17,213 nt of DNA from Citromicrobium sp. (GCA_002712945.1 PAVA01000075.1:1-17213), one strand, 5' to 3'; counted from the stretch's first letter, positions 1-8,378 are shown. Program-made: numbers and translations. The notes: generated by a model not told the origin, from the letters alone.

Positions 1-383
1 ACGCGGCGGGCGAAGGGGAACAGGATGCGCGGGGCTTCGGCGAAGAGGAACATGTGCGCCTGCTCGTCCGGCAGGTTGCGGATGCCGACGAGCCCGGCAT
101 AGAGCAGTTCGATCACATAGACCGGGCCCTGTTCGCAGGTCGCGGTGACGTTGATCTTCAGCTCGACCTCGTTGACCTCGTCGTTCACCGGGTTGGCGCC
201 GATGTTGAACTGCAGGTCGATCTGCGGCGCGTCCTGCCACTGGAAGCTGCCCGGCGCGTTCGGGTTCTCGACCGAAAGATCCTTGATGTACTGGCTGATG
301 AACCCGGCGGTCGGGCGGTTGTCCGCACCATTGCCGCTGGACTGTGTGTCGAGATTGGTCAGAACGTCGCCTTCGTCGGCCAT
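1..383 (-). CDS. secB: Protein-export chaperone SecB (3' end cut off by window edge)
   Basis: SecB is a cytosolic tetrameric chaperone that holds secretory preproteins unfolded and hands them to SecA. Reading the minus strand from the ATG at 383 gives MADEGDVLTNLDTQ, then the SecB hallmark QYIKDLSVENPNAP at about residues 37-50, followed by QIDLQFNIGANPV, VYVIELLYAGL and MFLFAEAPRILFPFARR. About 127 residues are visible against a usual 155-175, so the C-terminal part lies beyond base 1. The acidic, disordered N-terminal extension is usual in alphaproteobacteria. The gene is divergent from the Tim44-like gene across 250 bases that must hold both promoters. Identity is secure. Confidence 0.97.
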   Translation of the reverse strand, partial: MADEGDVLTNLDTQSSGNGADNRPTAGFISQYIKDLSVENPNAPGSFQWQDAPQIDLQFNIGANPVNDEVNEVELKINVTATCEQGPVYVIELLYAGLVGIRNLPDEQAHMFLFAEAPRILFPFARR

Positions 384-577
384 GAAACTCACTCTGGGTT
401 GCAAGGTTGATGGGTCGGGCGGGCCTGTGCGCGCGCTCGAGATACTGGCGTGGCGCCTAGCAGCCGTTTTCTCGCCCCGCAACGGGCACGAACAGGCGTT
501 CAGGCTGACACAACCGGGCGTTGTGCATTTGATATCCACCCCTATCTGTGGGAATGAAAGCAAAACCCGAAGGGCGC

Positions 578-597
578 GTCCGGCGTAATGGCCGGAC
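578..597. repeat. Perfect 7-bp inverted repeat in the secB/Tim44 divergent region
   Basis: GTCCGGC (578-584) and GCCGGAC (591-597) are perfectly complementary around a 6-base loop. The hairpin lies 36 bases upstream of the Tim44-like start codon, has no T tract, and would fall in that gene's leader. It may be an RNA hairpin or a protein site. Short GC-rich arms like these also arise by chance at this base composition. Confidence 0.35.
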
Positions 598-633
598 CCC
601 GCGCGTCCGCCGACTAGCCAGGTGCCTTAGCAA

Positions 634-1296
634 GTGATTCCTGAAATCGTCATCCTCGCCATGATTGCGGTCTTTCTCGGGCTGCGGCTCTATTCGGTGC
701 TCGGCCGCCGGGCGGAGCACGAGGAAGAGCCCGTGCCGCGTCGCTTCGACGCGAAGGACAAGCCCGGCATCGCCCAGCCCTCGCAGGCTTCGCAAGCGCC
801 TGCCCGCGCGGTGACCGAACACGAGGCCAAGCCCGACGTGCTGCCGCTGGTCGAACGCGGCGTGCAGTCGATCATCGCGGCCGATCGCGGCTTCGACATT
901 GTCACCTTCCTCGAAGGGGCGAAGGGCGCCTACGGGATGATCCTCGAGGCCTACTGGCAGGGCGACAAGGATACGCTGCGCGATCTGTGCGACGATTCGG
1001 TCTACGAAGGCTTTGCGCAGGCGATCGACGCGCGCGAAGAAGCGGGCGAAACGCTCGAGAACAAGCTCATCCGGATCGAGGACGCGACCATCCGCGATGC
1101 CGAGCTGGAGCGCAAGGAAGCGCGGATCACGGTGCGGTTCGTCGCCGACATCGCTGCGGTGACGCGCGATGGCGAGGGCAATGTCGTGGCCGGATCGCTC
1201 GACGATGCGATCGAGACCCGCGACATCTGGACCTTCGCGCGCCGGGTCGACTCGCGCACGCCGGACTGGCAGCTGGTCGAAACCGACGAGGGCTGA
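634..1296 (+). CDS. Tim44/TimA domain membrane-anchored protein
   Basis: The 220-residue protein has one N-terminal membrane segment (about residues 2-20, IPEIVILAMIAVFLGLRLYS), a charged Pro/Ala-rich linker to about residue 70, and a C-terminal Tim44-like fold. The domain is marked by FDIVTFLEGAKGAYGMILEAYWQGD, LRDLCDDSVYEGF, and strands ending in DIWTFARRVDSRTPDWQLVETDEG. In mitochondria this domain sits in the Tim44 import-motor subunit. Bacterial relatives are inner-membrane proteins of poorly defined role, probably in envelope protein handling. The GTG start at 634 keeps the whole membrane helix. An internal ATG at 661 would truncate it, and neither start has a strong ribosome site. The divergent secB suggests an export context, and mltA follows after 34 bases. 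Confidence 0.88.
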   Translation: MIPEIVILAMIAVFLGLRLYSVLGRRAEHEEEPVPRRFDAKDKPGIAQPSQASQAPARAVTEHEAKPDVLPLVERGVQSIIAADRGFDIVTFLEGAKGAYGMILEAYWQGDKDTLRDLCDDSVYEGFAQAIDAREEAGETLENKLIRIEDATIRDAELERKEARITVRFVADIAAVTRDGEGNVVAGSLDDAIETRDIWTFARRVDSRTPDWQLVETDEG

Positions 1297-1330
1297 TCCG
1301 GCATCACGCGCGCCGGCTGGGGGTGGACCA

Positions 1331-2518
1331 ATGTTCAAGTGGATCTGGCCCGTTGCGGCGCTCGTCACGCTCGGCAGCTGCGTCGGCCCCGGTGCCGACA
1401 AGCCGCCCTTCCCGCCGATCGACCAGCCCCCGCCGCCCGAGGTCGAGAATGCCGTCGCCGCAGGCGTGGTCGCGGGCCCATCGTTCCGTTCGCTCCGCCT
1501 CGATGCGCAGGACGCCGCCGACGCGCTCACCGCATTCCGCTCGAGCTGCGACTGGGCATCCGAAAAGGAAGACGTCAGCGGGTTGACCCGCCCGCAGGAC
1601 TGGCTGCCCGTCTGCACCGCCGCGCTGCGGTGGGAAGGCGATGCGCTGACCTTCTTCGAGACCTACATGGAAACCGCGCGGATCGGCAGCGGGGACGCCT
1701 TCGCCACCGGTTATTTCGAGCCCGAAATCCTTGGCAGCCGCACGCGGCGCCCCGGTTACGACGTGCCGGTCTATCGCGTGCCCGACGATCTGGTGCGCGC
1801 ATGGCCCGCCGACATGCCCGAAGCCGAGCGCGAAGGCCGCCCGCCGCTGGGCCGGTACGACGATAGCGGCGAATTCGTGCCCTACTATTCCCGCGCCGAG
1901 ATAGAGGAGGGCGCGCTCGAGGGACGCGGGCTGGAGATCGCTTGGGCCGCCGACGCGGTCGAGATGTTCTTCCTCCAGATCCAGGGCTCGGGCCTGCTGC
2001 GCCTGCCCGATGGCAGCCGGATGCGGATCGGCTATGCCGGGCAGAATGGGCGCGGCTACACCGCCATCGGCGCCCTGATGCGCGAGCGCGGCCTGCTGGG
2101 CGACGGGCCCGGCCAATACCCCGGATCGATGCAGGGCATCGTGCAATATCTCAACGAGAACCCGGTCGAAGGCAAAGCGCTGATGCGCGAGAACGAGAGC
2201 TGGATCTTCTTCCGCGAACTGAACACCAGCGGGCCGCTCGGTTCGCTCGGCGTGCCCGTTACGCGCGAGAACAGCGTCGCGGTAGACCCGCGCTTCGTAC
2301 CCTATGGCGCGCCCGTGGTCCTCGAGATGGACCGCGACATCGCCGACGGGCTGTGGGTCGCGCAGGATACCGGCGGCGCGATCAAGGGCGCCAACCGCTT
2401 CGACACCTTCTGGGGGAATGGGGGCGACGCGCGCGAGATCGCGGGCGGGATGAGTGCGCGTGGCAGCGCGCTGGTGCTGCTGCCCAAGGGTACGCTCGCG
2501 CGCCTAAGCGGGCGATGA
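1331..2518 (+). CDS. mltA: Membrane-bound lytic murein transglycosylase A, lipoprotein
   Basis: MltA cleaves the MurNAc-GlcNAc bond of peptidoglycan, leaving 1,6-anhydro-MurNAc ends, while tethered to the outer membrane. The 395-residue product starts with a lipoprotein signal ending in the lipobox LGSC (residues 14-17, Cys17 lipidated), followed by a Pro-rich spacer (20-37). The MltA fold shows GYFEP (127-131) and FLQIQGSG (214-221). The 3D domain near the C-terminus carries DPRFVPYGAPV and QDTGGAIKG, where Asp346 is the expected catalytic acid by family alignment, then NRFDTFWG. The ATG at 1331 was chosen because it directly precedes the signal peptide; the frame stays open upstream to 1169 inside the Tim44 gene without meaning. 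The stop overlaps the smr start (ATGA). Confidence 0.96.
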   Translation: MFKWIWPVAALVTLGSCVGPGADKPPFPPIDQPPPPEVENAVAAGVVAGPSFRSLRLDAQDAADALTAFRSSCDWASEKEDVSGLTRPQDWLPVCTAALRWEGDALTFFETYMETARIGSGDAFATGYFEPEILGSRTRRPGYDVPVYRVPDDLVRAWPADMPEAEREGRPPLGRYDDSGEFVPYYSRAEIEEGALEGRGLEIAWAADAVEMFFLQIQGSGLLRLPDGSRMRIGYAGQNGRGYTAIGALMRERGLLGDGPGQYPGSMQGIVQYLNENPVEGKALMRENESWIFFRELNTSGPLGSLGVPVTRENSVAVDPRFVPYGAPVVLEMDRDIADGLWVAQDTGGAIKGANRFDTFWGNGGDAREIAGGMSARGSALVLLPKGTLARLSGR

Positions 2519-3081
2519 GGCCCCCGGCCCGGACACCGCGCGGACTGACCGAGGAAGAAGCGGCGGAGTGGGAAAAGCTCGCCGCGACCGTCGAGCCGCT
2601 GCGCCCCGTGCCTCCGAAACCTGCGGTGCATCCCGCGCCGAAGCCCGTCGCGGCCCCGATGCCGCGCCATGCGCCGCCACCGCCGATGGCGAGCCCTGCA
2701 CCCGTGGTGCCGCGCCCCACCGGGCGCAACCCGCGCGGCAATCTCGATTCGCACTGGGACCGGCGGTTGAAGGCGGGCGAGATCGCGCCCGATTTCTCGC
2801 TCGACCTGCATGGCCATGGCCTCGACCGCGCCTATACCCGGCTGATGGACGGGATGGCGCAGGCGCGCGGGATGGGCGCGCGGGTAATCCTGATCGTCAC
2901 CGGCAAGCCGCGCCCCGCCGATCCGGCCGACCGGGGCACGCAGCGCGGGGCGATCCGCGCCAAACTGCTCGACTGGCTGGCCGCAAGCGAACACGGCTCT
3001 GCCATCGCCGCGATCCGCAAGGCGCACCGCCGCCACGGGGGCGAGGGTGCGCTCTATATCGTATTGAAGAGGAGCCGCTGA
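2515..3081 (+). CDS. Smr/MutS2 C-terminal domain protein
   Basis: The 188-residue protein begins with a Pro/Ala-rich, probably disordered segment (about 24-75) and ends in a Smr domain (about 92-186). Visible Smr signatures are LDLHG (96-100), VILIVTGK (124-131) and the C-terminal HGGEGALYIVLKR. Standalone Smr proteins are predicted or shown nucleases acting on DNA branches or RNA; the substrate of this one cannot be told. The ATG overlaps the mltA stop by 4 bases, and the stop overlaps the msrQ start by one base, so the three genes are translationally coupled. A cytoplasmic nuclease between two envelope genes has no obvious functional link and may simply be a conserved arrangement. Confidence 0.93.
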   Translation: MRPPARTPRGLTEEEAAEWEKLAATVEPLRPVPPKPAVHPAPKPVAAPMPRHAPPPPMASPAPVVPRPTGRNPRGNLDSHWDRRLKAGEIAPDFSLDLHGHGLDRAYTRLMDGMAQARGMGARVILIVTGKPRPADPADRGTQRGAIRAKLLDWLAASEHGSAIAAIRKAHRRHGGEGALYIVLKRSR

Positions 3082-3671
3082 TGGCGCTCGTCCGCTCCCG
3101 ACCGTTCCTGTGGCTGGTGCTCGCCCTGCCCGGCGCGTGGATGCTGTGGCGCTGGGGGGCAACCCCCGATCTCTACGGCTACGGCCACATTATCGGCGAT
3201 AGCGGGGACTGGGCTGCCTGGCTGCTGATGGCGACGCTGGCGGTGACGCCGATCAGGCTGGCGTTCCGGCGCAATCCGATCGCGAAATGGCTTGTGCGCA
3301 GGCGGCGCGATCTGGGCGTGGCGAGCTTCGCCTATGCCGCCGGGCACACCACCGTCTATCTGTGGCGCAAGGCCGATCCGGCGATCATCTGGGACGAGGC
3401 CTCGACGCCCTATGTCCTCGCCGGGTGGCTGGCGCTGGCGCTGTTTGTGCCGCTGGCGGTCACCTCGAACGATGCTTCGATGCGTGCGCTCAAGCGGTCA
3501 TGGAAGCGCCTTCACCGGCTGGTCTATCCGGCGGCGGTGCTGGTCTTCGTCCACTGGGCGCTGTCGGCCTTCGACCCGACCACCGCCTACATCCACATCG
3601 GGATCATGGCGGCGATCGAGATCGTCAGGATCGTGCTGCAATGGCGTCAGCGAAAGACGCTCAAAGCGTGA
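3081..3671 (+). CDS. msrQ: MsrQ, heme-binding membrane subunit of the MsrPQ methionine-sulfoxide reductase
   Basis: MsrQ (formerly YedZ) is an inner-membrane b-type heme protein that passes respiratory-chain electrons to periplasmic MsrP, which repairs oxidised methionines. The 196-residue product is rich in membrane helices (about 9-25, 44-60, 78-95, 110-127, 148-165, 170-187). It has histidines where the family binds heme: His89 in AYAAGHTTVYLW, His145 in RLHRLVYP and His158 in FVHWALS. The motif RRRDLGVASF precedes the third helix. The start at 3081 overlaps the smr stop (TGATG) and has a good GAGGAG ribosome site eight bases upstream. No msrP lies beside it in this window, although the two genes are commonly adjacent. 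Confidence 0.94.
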   Translation: MALVRSRPFLWLVLALPGAWMLWRWGATPDLYGYGHIIGDSGDWAAWLLMATLAVTPIRLAFRRNPIAKWLVRRRRDLGVASFAYAAGHTTVYLWRKADPAIIWDEASTPYVLAGWLALALFVPLAVTSNDASMRALKRSWKRLHRLVYPAAVLVFVHWALSAFDPTTAYIHIGIMAAIEIVRIVLQWRQRKTLKA

Positions 3672-4170
3672 CGTATTTGCGGAAGCGCGCGACTTCCTCC
3701 TCGTCGACATATTTGCCGATTTCGCGGTCGAACACGCCCATGTCGGCATAGGGGCGGTATTCCTCGAACTCGTGGACCATCTTGTCGGTCATGCCGGGGA
3801 CGAGGCGGATTTCCTCTTCGCTGGCGGTGTTGAGGTTGATCGGCACGAACACGTCGACGAGCACGGCCTCGGCTTCGTCCTCGCTCAGCGTTTCGGTCAG
3901 CAGGGCGTGGAAATCGGTCACGCTGTCATAGGGCTGCCCGGCGACGATCGCGTCGGCCAGTTCGGGCGAGATGCCTTCGACGCCCGCCAGTTCCTCGGCG
4001 GTGGCGGTGTTCGCGTCGAGCACGGTGGTTTCGGCTTCGACAGCGGCGGTCCCGGCATCGGCGTCTTCGGTCGCGGCGGTTTCTTCGGTGGTCGCCTCGG
4101 GGGCTTCCGCGCACGCGGCGAGGGCCAGCGCGGAGGCGGCGACGGGGACGAGGAATTTCAGATTGCGCAT
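3661..4170 (-). CDS. Lipoprotein with two helix-hairpin-helix repeats (ComEA/T2SK-like)
   Basis: The 169-residue product starts with a lipoprotein signal whose lipobox LAAC ends at Cys20, followed by an acidic Ala/Thr/Glu linker (21-50). Two similar helix-hairpin-helix units follow: LDANTATAEELAGVEGISPE (about 51-87) and INLNTASEEEIRLVPGMTDK (about 111-147). The LNTAS/ANTAT signature is that of the ComEA/ PsbU-like HhH class, which binds DNA in ComEA but also occurs in envelope proteins with no DNA role. Lipidation places it in the periplasm or on the outer membrane. An AAAGG ribosome site precedes the ATG. The gene converges on msrQ, with an 11-base overlap of the two 3' ends. Domain call is firm; function is unknown. 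Confidence 0.82.
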   Translation of the reverse strand: MRNLKFLVPVAASALALAACAEAPEATTEETAATEDADAGTAAVEAETTVLDANTATAEELAGVEGISPELADAIVAGQPYDSVTDFHALLTETLSEDEAEAVLVDVFVPINLNTASEEEIRLVPGMTDKMVHEFEEYRPYADMGVFDREIGKYVDEEEVARFRKYVTL

Positions 4171-4237
4171 TGTGAACCTTTCTTCTTGCGAAGGGCTCGC
4201 ATTAGCATACTGACACCCGCTGTCGACGGCTCATTTC

Positions 4238-4275
4238 AAAAAAGGCCCCCGGCATTACTGCCAGGGGCCCCTTGT
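4238..4275 (-). terminator. Rho-independent terminator of the chemoreceptor gene
   Basis: Read on the minus strand, a GGCCCC-based stem (arms at about 4244-4254 and 4260-4270, one mismatch, loop TAAT-like) is followed directly by six T (4243-4238). It lies 38 bases past the chemoreceptor stop codon. It is nearly identical in sequence to the katG terminator at 5965-6001. Confidence 0.88.
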
Positions 4276-4312
4276 GCATCGCGCCAGAAAACTGCGCGCA
4301 AGCGCCCGTATG

Positions 4313-5797
4313 TCAGTGATGGCGGAGCGAGACGGCCCCGGACATCGTGTGTGCGGGACGTGCCGCAAGCGCTGCGGGCAGCCGGTTCGGGCTTTCGTCC
4401 AGGCAGAAGGCCTTGGTCAGCTCGGCCAGCATGCTGACCTCGCTGGCGAGGTTGCGCGCCGAGGCAGAGGTCTGTTCGACCATGGCGGCATTCTGCTGGG
4501 TCGAGCTGTCCATCGTGCCCACCGCGCTCGATATTTCGCCGATGGTCCCGGCCTGGGCGGTATTGTCCGCGGCCATGCTGCCCAGCAGTTCATGCACCTG
4601 GTCCACGTCCTGCGCGATGTCGGACAGGGCCCCGTCCACCCGCTTCACCATGCCGACGGCCGTGCCGATATCGGCCTGGATCGCGGTGAGCTGTTCGCGC
4701 GCCTGCCCGGCCTCTTCCTCGGCCCGCATGGCGAGCGCGGAGACGAGGTCGGCAACCACTGCGAAGCCACGACCGGCTTCGCCCGCGCGGCCCGCCTCGA
4801 CCGCAGCGTTCATTGCAAGAACCCGCGTCTGGAAGGCGATCTTGTCCAGCCCTTCGATCACGCCGTCGATGCCTTCGGTCGAATCGGCCACGCGGGTCAT
4901 CGCGCCTACCGCCTGGTCGGCTATCCCGCGGCCGCTGGAGACGGTCGCGATCGTCTGGTCGGCGCGCTCCACGGTCGATCGCGATGCTTGCGCGCCGGTC
5001 TTCAGCCGGCCGTCCATCTGCGTGATGGCTGCGGATGTTTCCTCCAGGCTGGACGCGTTGCTTTCGGTACGGCGGGCGAGGTCTTCGGATGCCTGCGCGA
5101 TCTCGTGCACGCTCGCATCGATCCTGCTCGTCGCGTCGGCCACGGCCGCGATCATCTCGCGGACCTTCGAAAGGGCGCCGTTGTAGCTGCGCTCGAGGCC
5201 CGAAAAGCTCTCCGGCATTCCGGTCAGCGAACGGGTGAGGTCGCCTTCCGACAGTGCGGCCAGCACGTCTTCCAGCTGCGCCACAGCCGCCTCGCGCGAG
5301 GCGCTCGCTTCCTCGAAATAGACGGAGAGCGACAATTCCATGTCGAGCATCGCGCCCTTGATGAGCGCCAGCGTCGTCTCGTGGGCGGCAGAAGGATTGA
5401 ACAGCGCGACCACCCGCTTCCAGAACGGGGTGCGCCGGGCCACGCCGTGCACCAGCTCCTCGACCACGATGGCGTAGCTGCCGACATACCAGCGCGGCTC
5501 GAGGCCGATCCGGGCATGCGTCGCACCGGTCCGGCGGGCGCTCTCATAATAGGACGAATCGAACTCGGCGGAGGCGATATGCGACCAGTGCTTTTCCTGC
5601 GCAGCCTTGGCCCTATCCATATGGGCCTGGCCGTCGAAGAACGCGGCTGTCTCCGACGTCTGCTTCGCGCGTTCGTAAAAGCGGTCGAGCGCCTTGCCGA
5701 TCACCGCGCGAACGGCGGACTGTGCGGTGCGCAGCTTTTTGCGCTGCGCGTCGTCGAATTCCATGAACTCGAGCCGACTGCGTATTTGATCTGCCAC
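4313..5797 (-). CDS. Soluble globin-coupled methyl-accepting chemotaxis protein (HemAT-like)
   Basis: The 494-residue receptor has no membrane segment. Residues 1-160 form a protoglobin sensor domain: FYERAK, HWSHIASAEFDSSYY and GATHARIGLEPRWYVGSY, with His94 as the expected proximal heme ligand. Residues 165-465 form a coiled-coil signalling domain whose hairpin tip reads DKIAFQTRVLAMNAAVEAGR and GEAGRGFAVVAD (about 318-350). Family members such as HemAT bind O2 at the heme and drive aerotaxis through CheA/CheW. After the tip, Leu351 replaces the usual Glu of the ADEVR motif. No CheR/CheB-tethering pentapeptide is seen at the C-terminus (ends SLRHH). The GTG start at 5797 has GAGG seven bases upstream; the ATG at 5764 is a weaker alternative. 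No other che gene is in the window. Confidence 0.93.
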   Translation of the reverse strand: MADQIRSRLEFMEFDDAQRKKLRTAQSAVRAVIGKALDRFYERAKQTSETAAFFDGQAHMDRAKAAQEKHWSHIASAEFDSSYYESARRTGATHARIGLEPRWYVGSYAIVVEELVHGVARRTPFWKRVVALFNPSAAHETTLALIKGAMLDMELSLSVYFEEASASREAAVAQLEDVLAALSEGDLTRSLTGMPESFSGLERSYNGALSKVREMIAAVADATSRIDASVHEIAQASEDLARRTESNASSLEETSAAITQMDGRLKTGAQASRSTVERADQTIATVSSGRGIADQAVGAMTRVADSTEGIDGVIEGLDKIAFQTRVLAMNAAVEAGRAGEAGRGFAVVADLVSALAMRAEEEAGQAREQLTAIQADIGTAVGMVKRVDGALSDIAQDVDQVHELLGSMAADNTAQAGTIGEISSAVGTMDSSTQQNAAMVEQTSASARNLASEVSMLAELTKAFCLDESPNRLPAALAARPAHTMSGAVSLRHH

Positions 5798-5964
5798 TAA
5801 TCTACCTCGGTATCCAAGCGGACCCCCATGGCCGCAAGACTCTACCTACTTAGGGCGGTATGCGGCGATCGCGGGGCCGGGGGACCGTTTTTTTGAGGCA
5901 TCATTCGGGAATTGCACGACTTTCCGCTGCAGTTCCACCGCTGCCCATAGGCGCTGCCCAAACG

Positions 5965-6001
5965 AAAAAGGCCCCCGGCATCGCTGCCAGGGGCCCCTTG
6001 T
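5965..6001 (-). terminator. Rho-independent terminator of katG
   Basis: On the minus strand the same GGCCCC stem and GGCA/TGCC upper stem as in 4239-4275 is followed by five T (5969-5965). It starts 24 bases past the katG stop codon. The 37-base element differs from the chemoreceptor terminator at only two loop positions. Confidence 0.9.
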
Positions 6002-6025
6002 CGCTCGCGGCCGGAGCCGCGTCGA

Positions 6026-8242
6026 TCAGTGATACTTCGCGTAGGTCAGGTCGAAGCGGTCGGCATCCATCACCTTGGTCCACGCCGCGATGAAGTCGCG
6101 CACGAACTTCTCTTCGTGGCCGTTCTCGGCATAGACCTCGGAAACGGCGCGCAGCTGCGAGTTGGACCCGAAGACGAGATCGGTGCGCGTCGCGTGCCAC
6201 CGCTCCTCGCCCGATTTGCGGTCCTTGCCGACGAATTCCTCGTCGCCGCTCTCGTCGACCACTTCCCACTTCGTCCCCATGTCGAGCAGGTTGACGAAGA
6301 AGTCGTTGGTGAGCGTGCCGGGCCGGTCGGTCAGAACGCCGATATTGTTTCCATGCTTGGCGTGCTTGCTCACCGCGCCGAGCGCCCGCATCCCGCCGAC
6401 CAGTACGGTCATTTCGGGGATCGAGAGGCCGAGCAGGCTGGCCCGGTCGATCAGCATGTCCTCGGTCTTCACCTCGGCCTTGGTCTTGAGGTAGTTGCGG
6501 AAGCCGTCCGCAAAGGGCTCGAGCGGCTCGAAGCTCTCCGCGTCGAACTGGTCCTCGCGGGCATCGCCGCGCCCGGTGGTGACCGGAACAGCGATGTCGA
6601 ACCCGGCATCCTTCGCCGCCTTCTCGACCGCGGCCGAACCCGCGATCACGATCGCGTCGGCCATCGAGAGATCGCCGCGAAGCTCGTCCAGCTTGGACAG
6701 CACCTTCGAGAGTTCCTCGGGATCGTTGACCGCCCAGTCCTTGAGCGGGGCGAAGCGGATATGCGCGCCGTTGGCACCGCCGCGATGGTCGCTCTTGCGG
6801 TAGGTCGAGGCCGAAGCCCATGCCGCCTTCACGAGCTCGCGCACGCTAAGGCCGCTATCGAGCACCTTGGCCTTGAAGTCCGAAACCGTGCTGTCCGAGG
6901 CCTGCGTTCCGGCGGGAATGGGGTCCTGCCAGATCAGGTCTTCCTGCGGCACTTCCGGGCCGAGATAGCGGACCTTGGGCCCCATGTCGCGGTGGCACAG
7001 CTTGAACCAGGCACGGGCGAAGGCCTCGTCAAGCGCCGCCTGATCGTCGCGGAAGCGCTCGGAAATCTTGCGATAGTCCGGGTCGATCTTCAGCGCCATG
7101 TCGGCGGTGGTCATCATGGTCGGCACCTTCTTCGAAGGATCGCGCGCATCGGGCGCCATATCCTCCGGATCGGGGTCGACCGGCTGCCACTGCTGCGCGC
7201 CCGCCGGGCTCTTCACGAGCTCGTACTCGTACTTGAACAGCAAGCGGAAATAGTCGCCGCCCCACTGGGTCGGGTTGGGCGTCCACGCACCCTCGAGGCC
7301 CGAGGTGGTGATGTGGCCCTTCTCGATCTGCTCTGCGTCCGTGGCCCAGCCGAAGCCCATCAGCTCGAGCGCCTCGCTCTCGGGCGAGCCGCTGAGCTGG
7401 TCGGGCGGAACGGCGCCGTGGCACTTGCCGAAGGCGTGGCCGCCTGCGGTGAGAGCGACGGTTTCCTCGTCGTTCATCGCCATGCGGGCGAAGGTTTCCT
7501 TCATGTCGCGCGCCGACTGGAGCGGATCGGGATTCCCGCCGGGGCCTTCCGGGTTGACGTAGATCAGGCCCATCTGGATCGCGGCGAGCGGGTTTTCGAG
7601 CGCCTTGCCCTCGTCGGGGATGATGCGCGTCTCGACGCCTTCGTCGACCCACTGTTCTTCCGAACCCCAGTAGACGTCCTGCTCGGGCTCGTAGACGTCC
7701 TTGCGGCCGCCGCCGAAGCCGAAGACAGGCCCGCCCATCGATTCGATGGCGACATTGCCGGTCAGGATGAACAGGTCCGCCCAGCTGATGTGCTTGCCGT
7801 ACTTGCGCTTGATCGGCCACAGCAGGCGCCGCGCCTTGTCGAGGTTGCCGTTATCGGGCCAGGAATTGAGCGGAGCGAAGCGCTGCTGCCCGCTGCTGGC
7901 ACCCCCACGGCCATCACCCGTACGGTAAGTACCGGCCGCGTGCCACGCCATGCGGATGAAGAACGGGCCGTAGTGCCCGTAATCCGCCGGCCACCAGTCC
8001 TGGCTGTCGGTCATCAGCGCGTGGAGGTCTTTCTTCAGCGCCTGATAGTCGAGCGCGTTGAATGCCTCGCAATAATCGAAATCCTCGCCCATCGGATCGG
8101 GCGAGGTGCCGTTCTGCGTGAGGATGTGCAGGTCGAGCGCGTTGGGCCACCAGTCCTTGTTGGTGCGCCCCAGCAGGGCCCGCACGCCGCCATCGCCTGA
8201 GAAGGGGCAACCGCCCCCGATCGAACCAGTCTTCGCGTCCAT
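6026..8242 (-). CDS. katG: Catalase-peroxidase KatG
   Basis: KatG is a cytosolic heme enzyme that dismutates H2O2 and has peroxidase activity. The 738-residue length is typical of the two-domain bacterial enzyme. Active-site residues are visible: distal Arg97, Trp100 and His101 in [13 protein letters not shown]; Tyr228 ([10 protein letters not shown]) and Met254 (FARMAMND), which with Trp100 form the Trp-Tyr-Met cross-link; and proximal His269 in [12 protein letters not shown]. The degenerate C-terminal domain repeats the peroxidase fold ([31 protein letters not shown]). No signal peptide is present. The ATG at 8242 has an AGAGGAG ribosome site. A perfect palindrome and an OxyR-like dyad lie upstream, and the gene ends in its own terminator, so it is probably a single-gene peroxide-inducible unit. 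Confidence 0.98.
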   Translation of the reverse strand: MDAKTGSIGGGCPFSGDGGVRALLGRTNKDWWPNALDLHILTQNGTSPDPMGEDFDYCEAFNALDYQALKKDLHALMTDSQDWWPADYGHYGPFFIRMAWHAAGTYRTGDGRGGASSGQQRFAPLNSWPDNGNLDKARRLLWPIKRKYGKHISWADLFILTGNVAIESMGGPVFGFGGGRKDVYEPEQDVYWGSEEQWVDEGVETRIIPDEGKALENPLAAIQMGLIYVNPEGPGGNPDPLQSARDMKETFARMAMNDEETVALTAGGHAFGKCHGAVPPDQLSGSPESEALELMGFGWATDAEQIEKGHITTSGLEGAWTPNPTQWGGDYFRLLFKYEYELVKSPAGAQQWQPVDPDPEDMAPDARDPSKKVPTMMTTADMALKIDPDYRKISERFRDDQAALDEAFARAWFKLCHRDMGPKVRYLGPEVPQEDLIWQDPIPAGTQASDSTVSDFKAKVLDSGLSVRELVKAAWASASTYRKSDHRGGANGAHIRFAPLKDWAVNDPEELSKVLSKLDELRGDLSMADAIVIAGSAAVEKAAKDAGFDIAVPVTTGRGDAREDQFDAESFEPLEPFADGFRNYLKTKAEVKTEDMLIDRASLLGLSIPEMTVLVGGMRALGAVSKHAKHGNNIGVLTDRPGTLTNDFFVNLLDMGTKWEVVDESGDEEFVGKDRKSGEERWHATRTDLVFGSNSQLRAVSEVYAENGHEEKFVRDFIAAWTKVMDADRFDLTYAKYH

Positions 8243-8260
8243 TATCCACTCCTCTGCTCG

Positions 8261-8276
8261 GGCGACTCGAGTCGCC
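8261..8276. promoter_or_regulatory. Perfect 16-bp palindrome in the katG leader
   Basis: GGCGACTCGAGTCGCC is its own reverse complement over all 16 bases and sits 19-34 bases upstream of the katG ATG, between the ribosome site and the OxyR-like dyad. It could be an operator or a leader hairpin. No T tract follows on either strand, so it is not a terminator. The binding protein is unknown. Confidence 0.5.
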
Positions 8277-8283
8277 GATAAGG

Positions 8284-8320
8284 AGAGAATGCGCTTGATG
8301 CCGTGATAGGTCCAATCGAT
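8284..8320 (-). promoter_or_regulatory. Candidate OxyR-type site upstream of katG
   Basis: On the minus strand, ATCGATTGGACCTAT (8320-8306) is a LysR-type T-N11-A dyad. Continuing at 11-base steps gives TCAA and CTCT, so the row is ATCG-N7-CTAT-N7-TCAA-N7-CTCT. This matches 11 of 16 positions of the enterobacterial OxyR pattern ATAG-N7-CTAT-N7-ATAG-N7-CTAT. The position, about 42-78 bases before the katG start, suits an activator site. Inferred from pattern and context only. Confidence 0.4.
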
Positions 8321-8378
8321 TAATTGGCTTGAACTGATTGAGTGATGCGATTTTCAGATCGTCTGCGGACCGCACGCG

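Noticed and set aside
1169..1330. Upstream extension of the mltA frame to an earlier ATG
   Set aside because: It lies inside the Tim44-like gene and would bury the clear lipoprotein signal that starts at 1331.
4274..5800. 508-codon open frame antisense to the chemoreceptor
   Set aside because: Begins inside the terminator and mirrors the receptor; no recognisable domain.
5798..5964. Plus-strand terminator or small gene before the katG terminator
   Set aside because: A run of seven T occurs near 5888 but without a convincing stem before it, and the short plus-strand frame there has no family resemblance.
6029..8200. 723-codon open frame antisense to katG
   Set aside because: High-GC antisense shadow: the opposite strand encodes unmistakable KatG, and the antisense protein is Arg/Gly/His-rich without any family motif.
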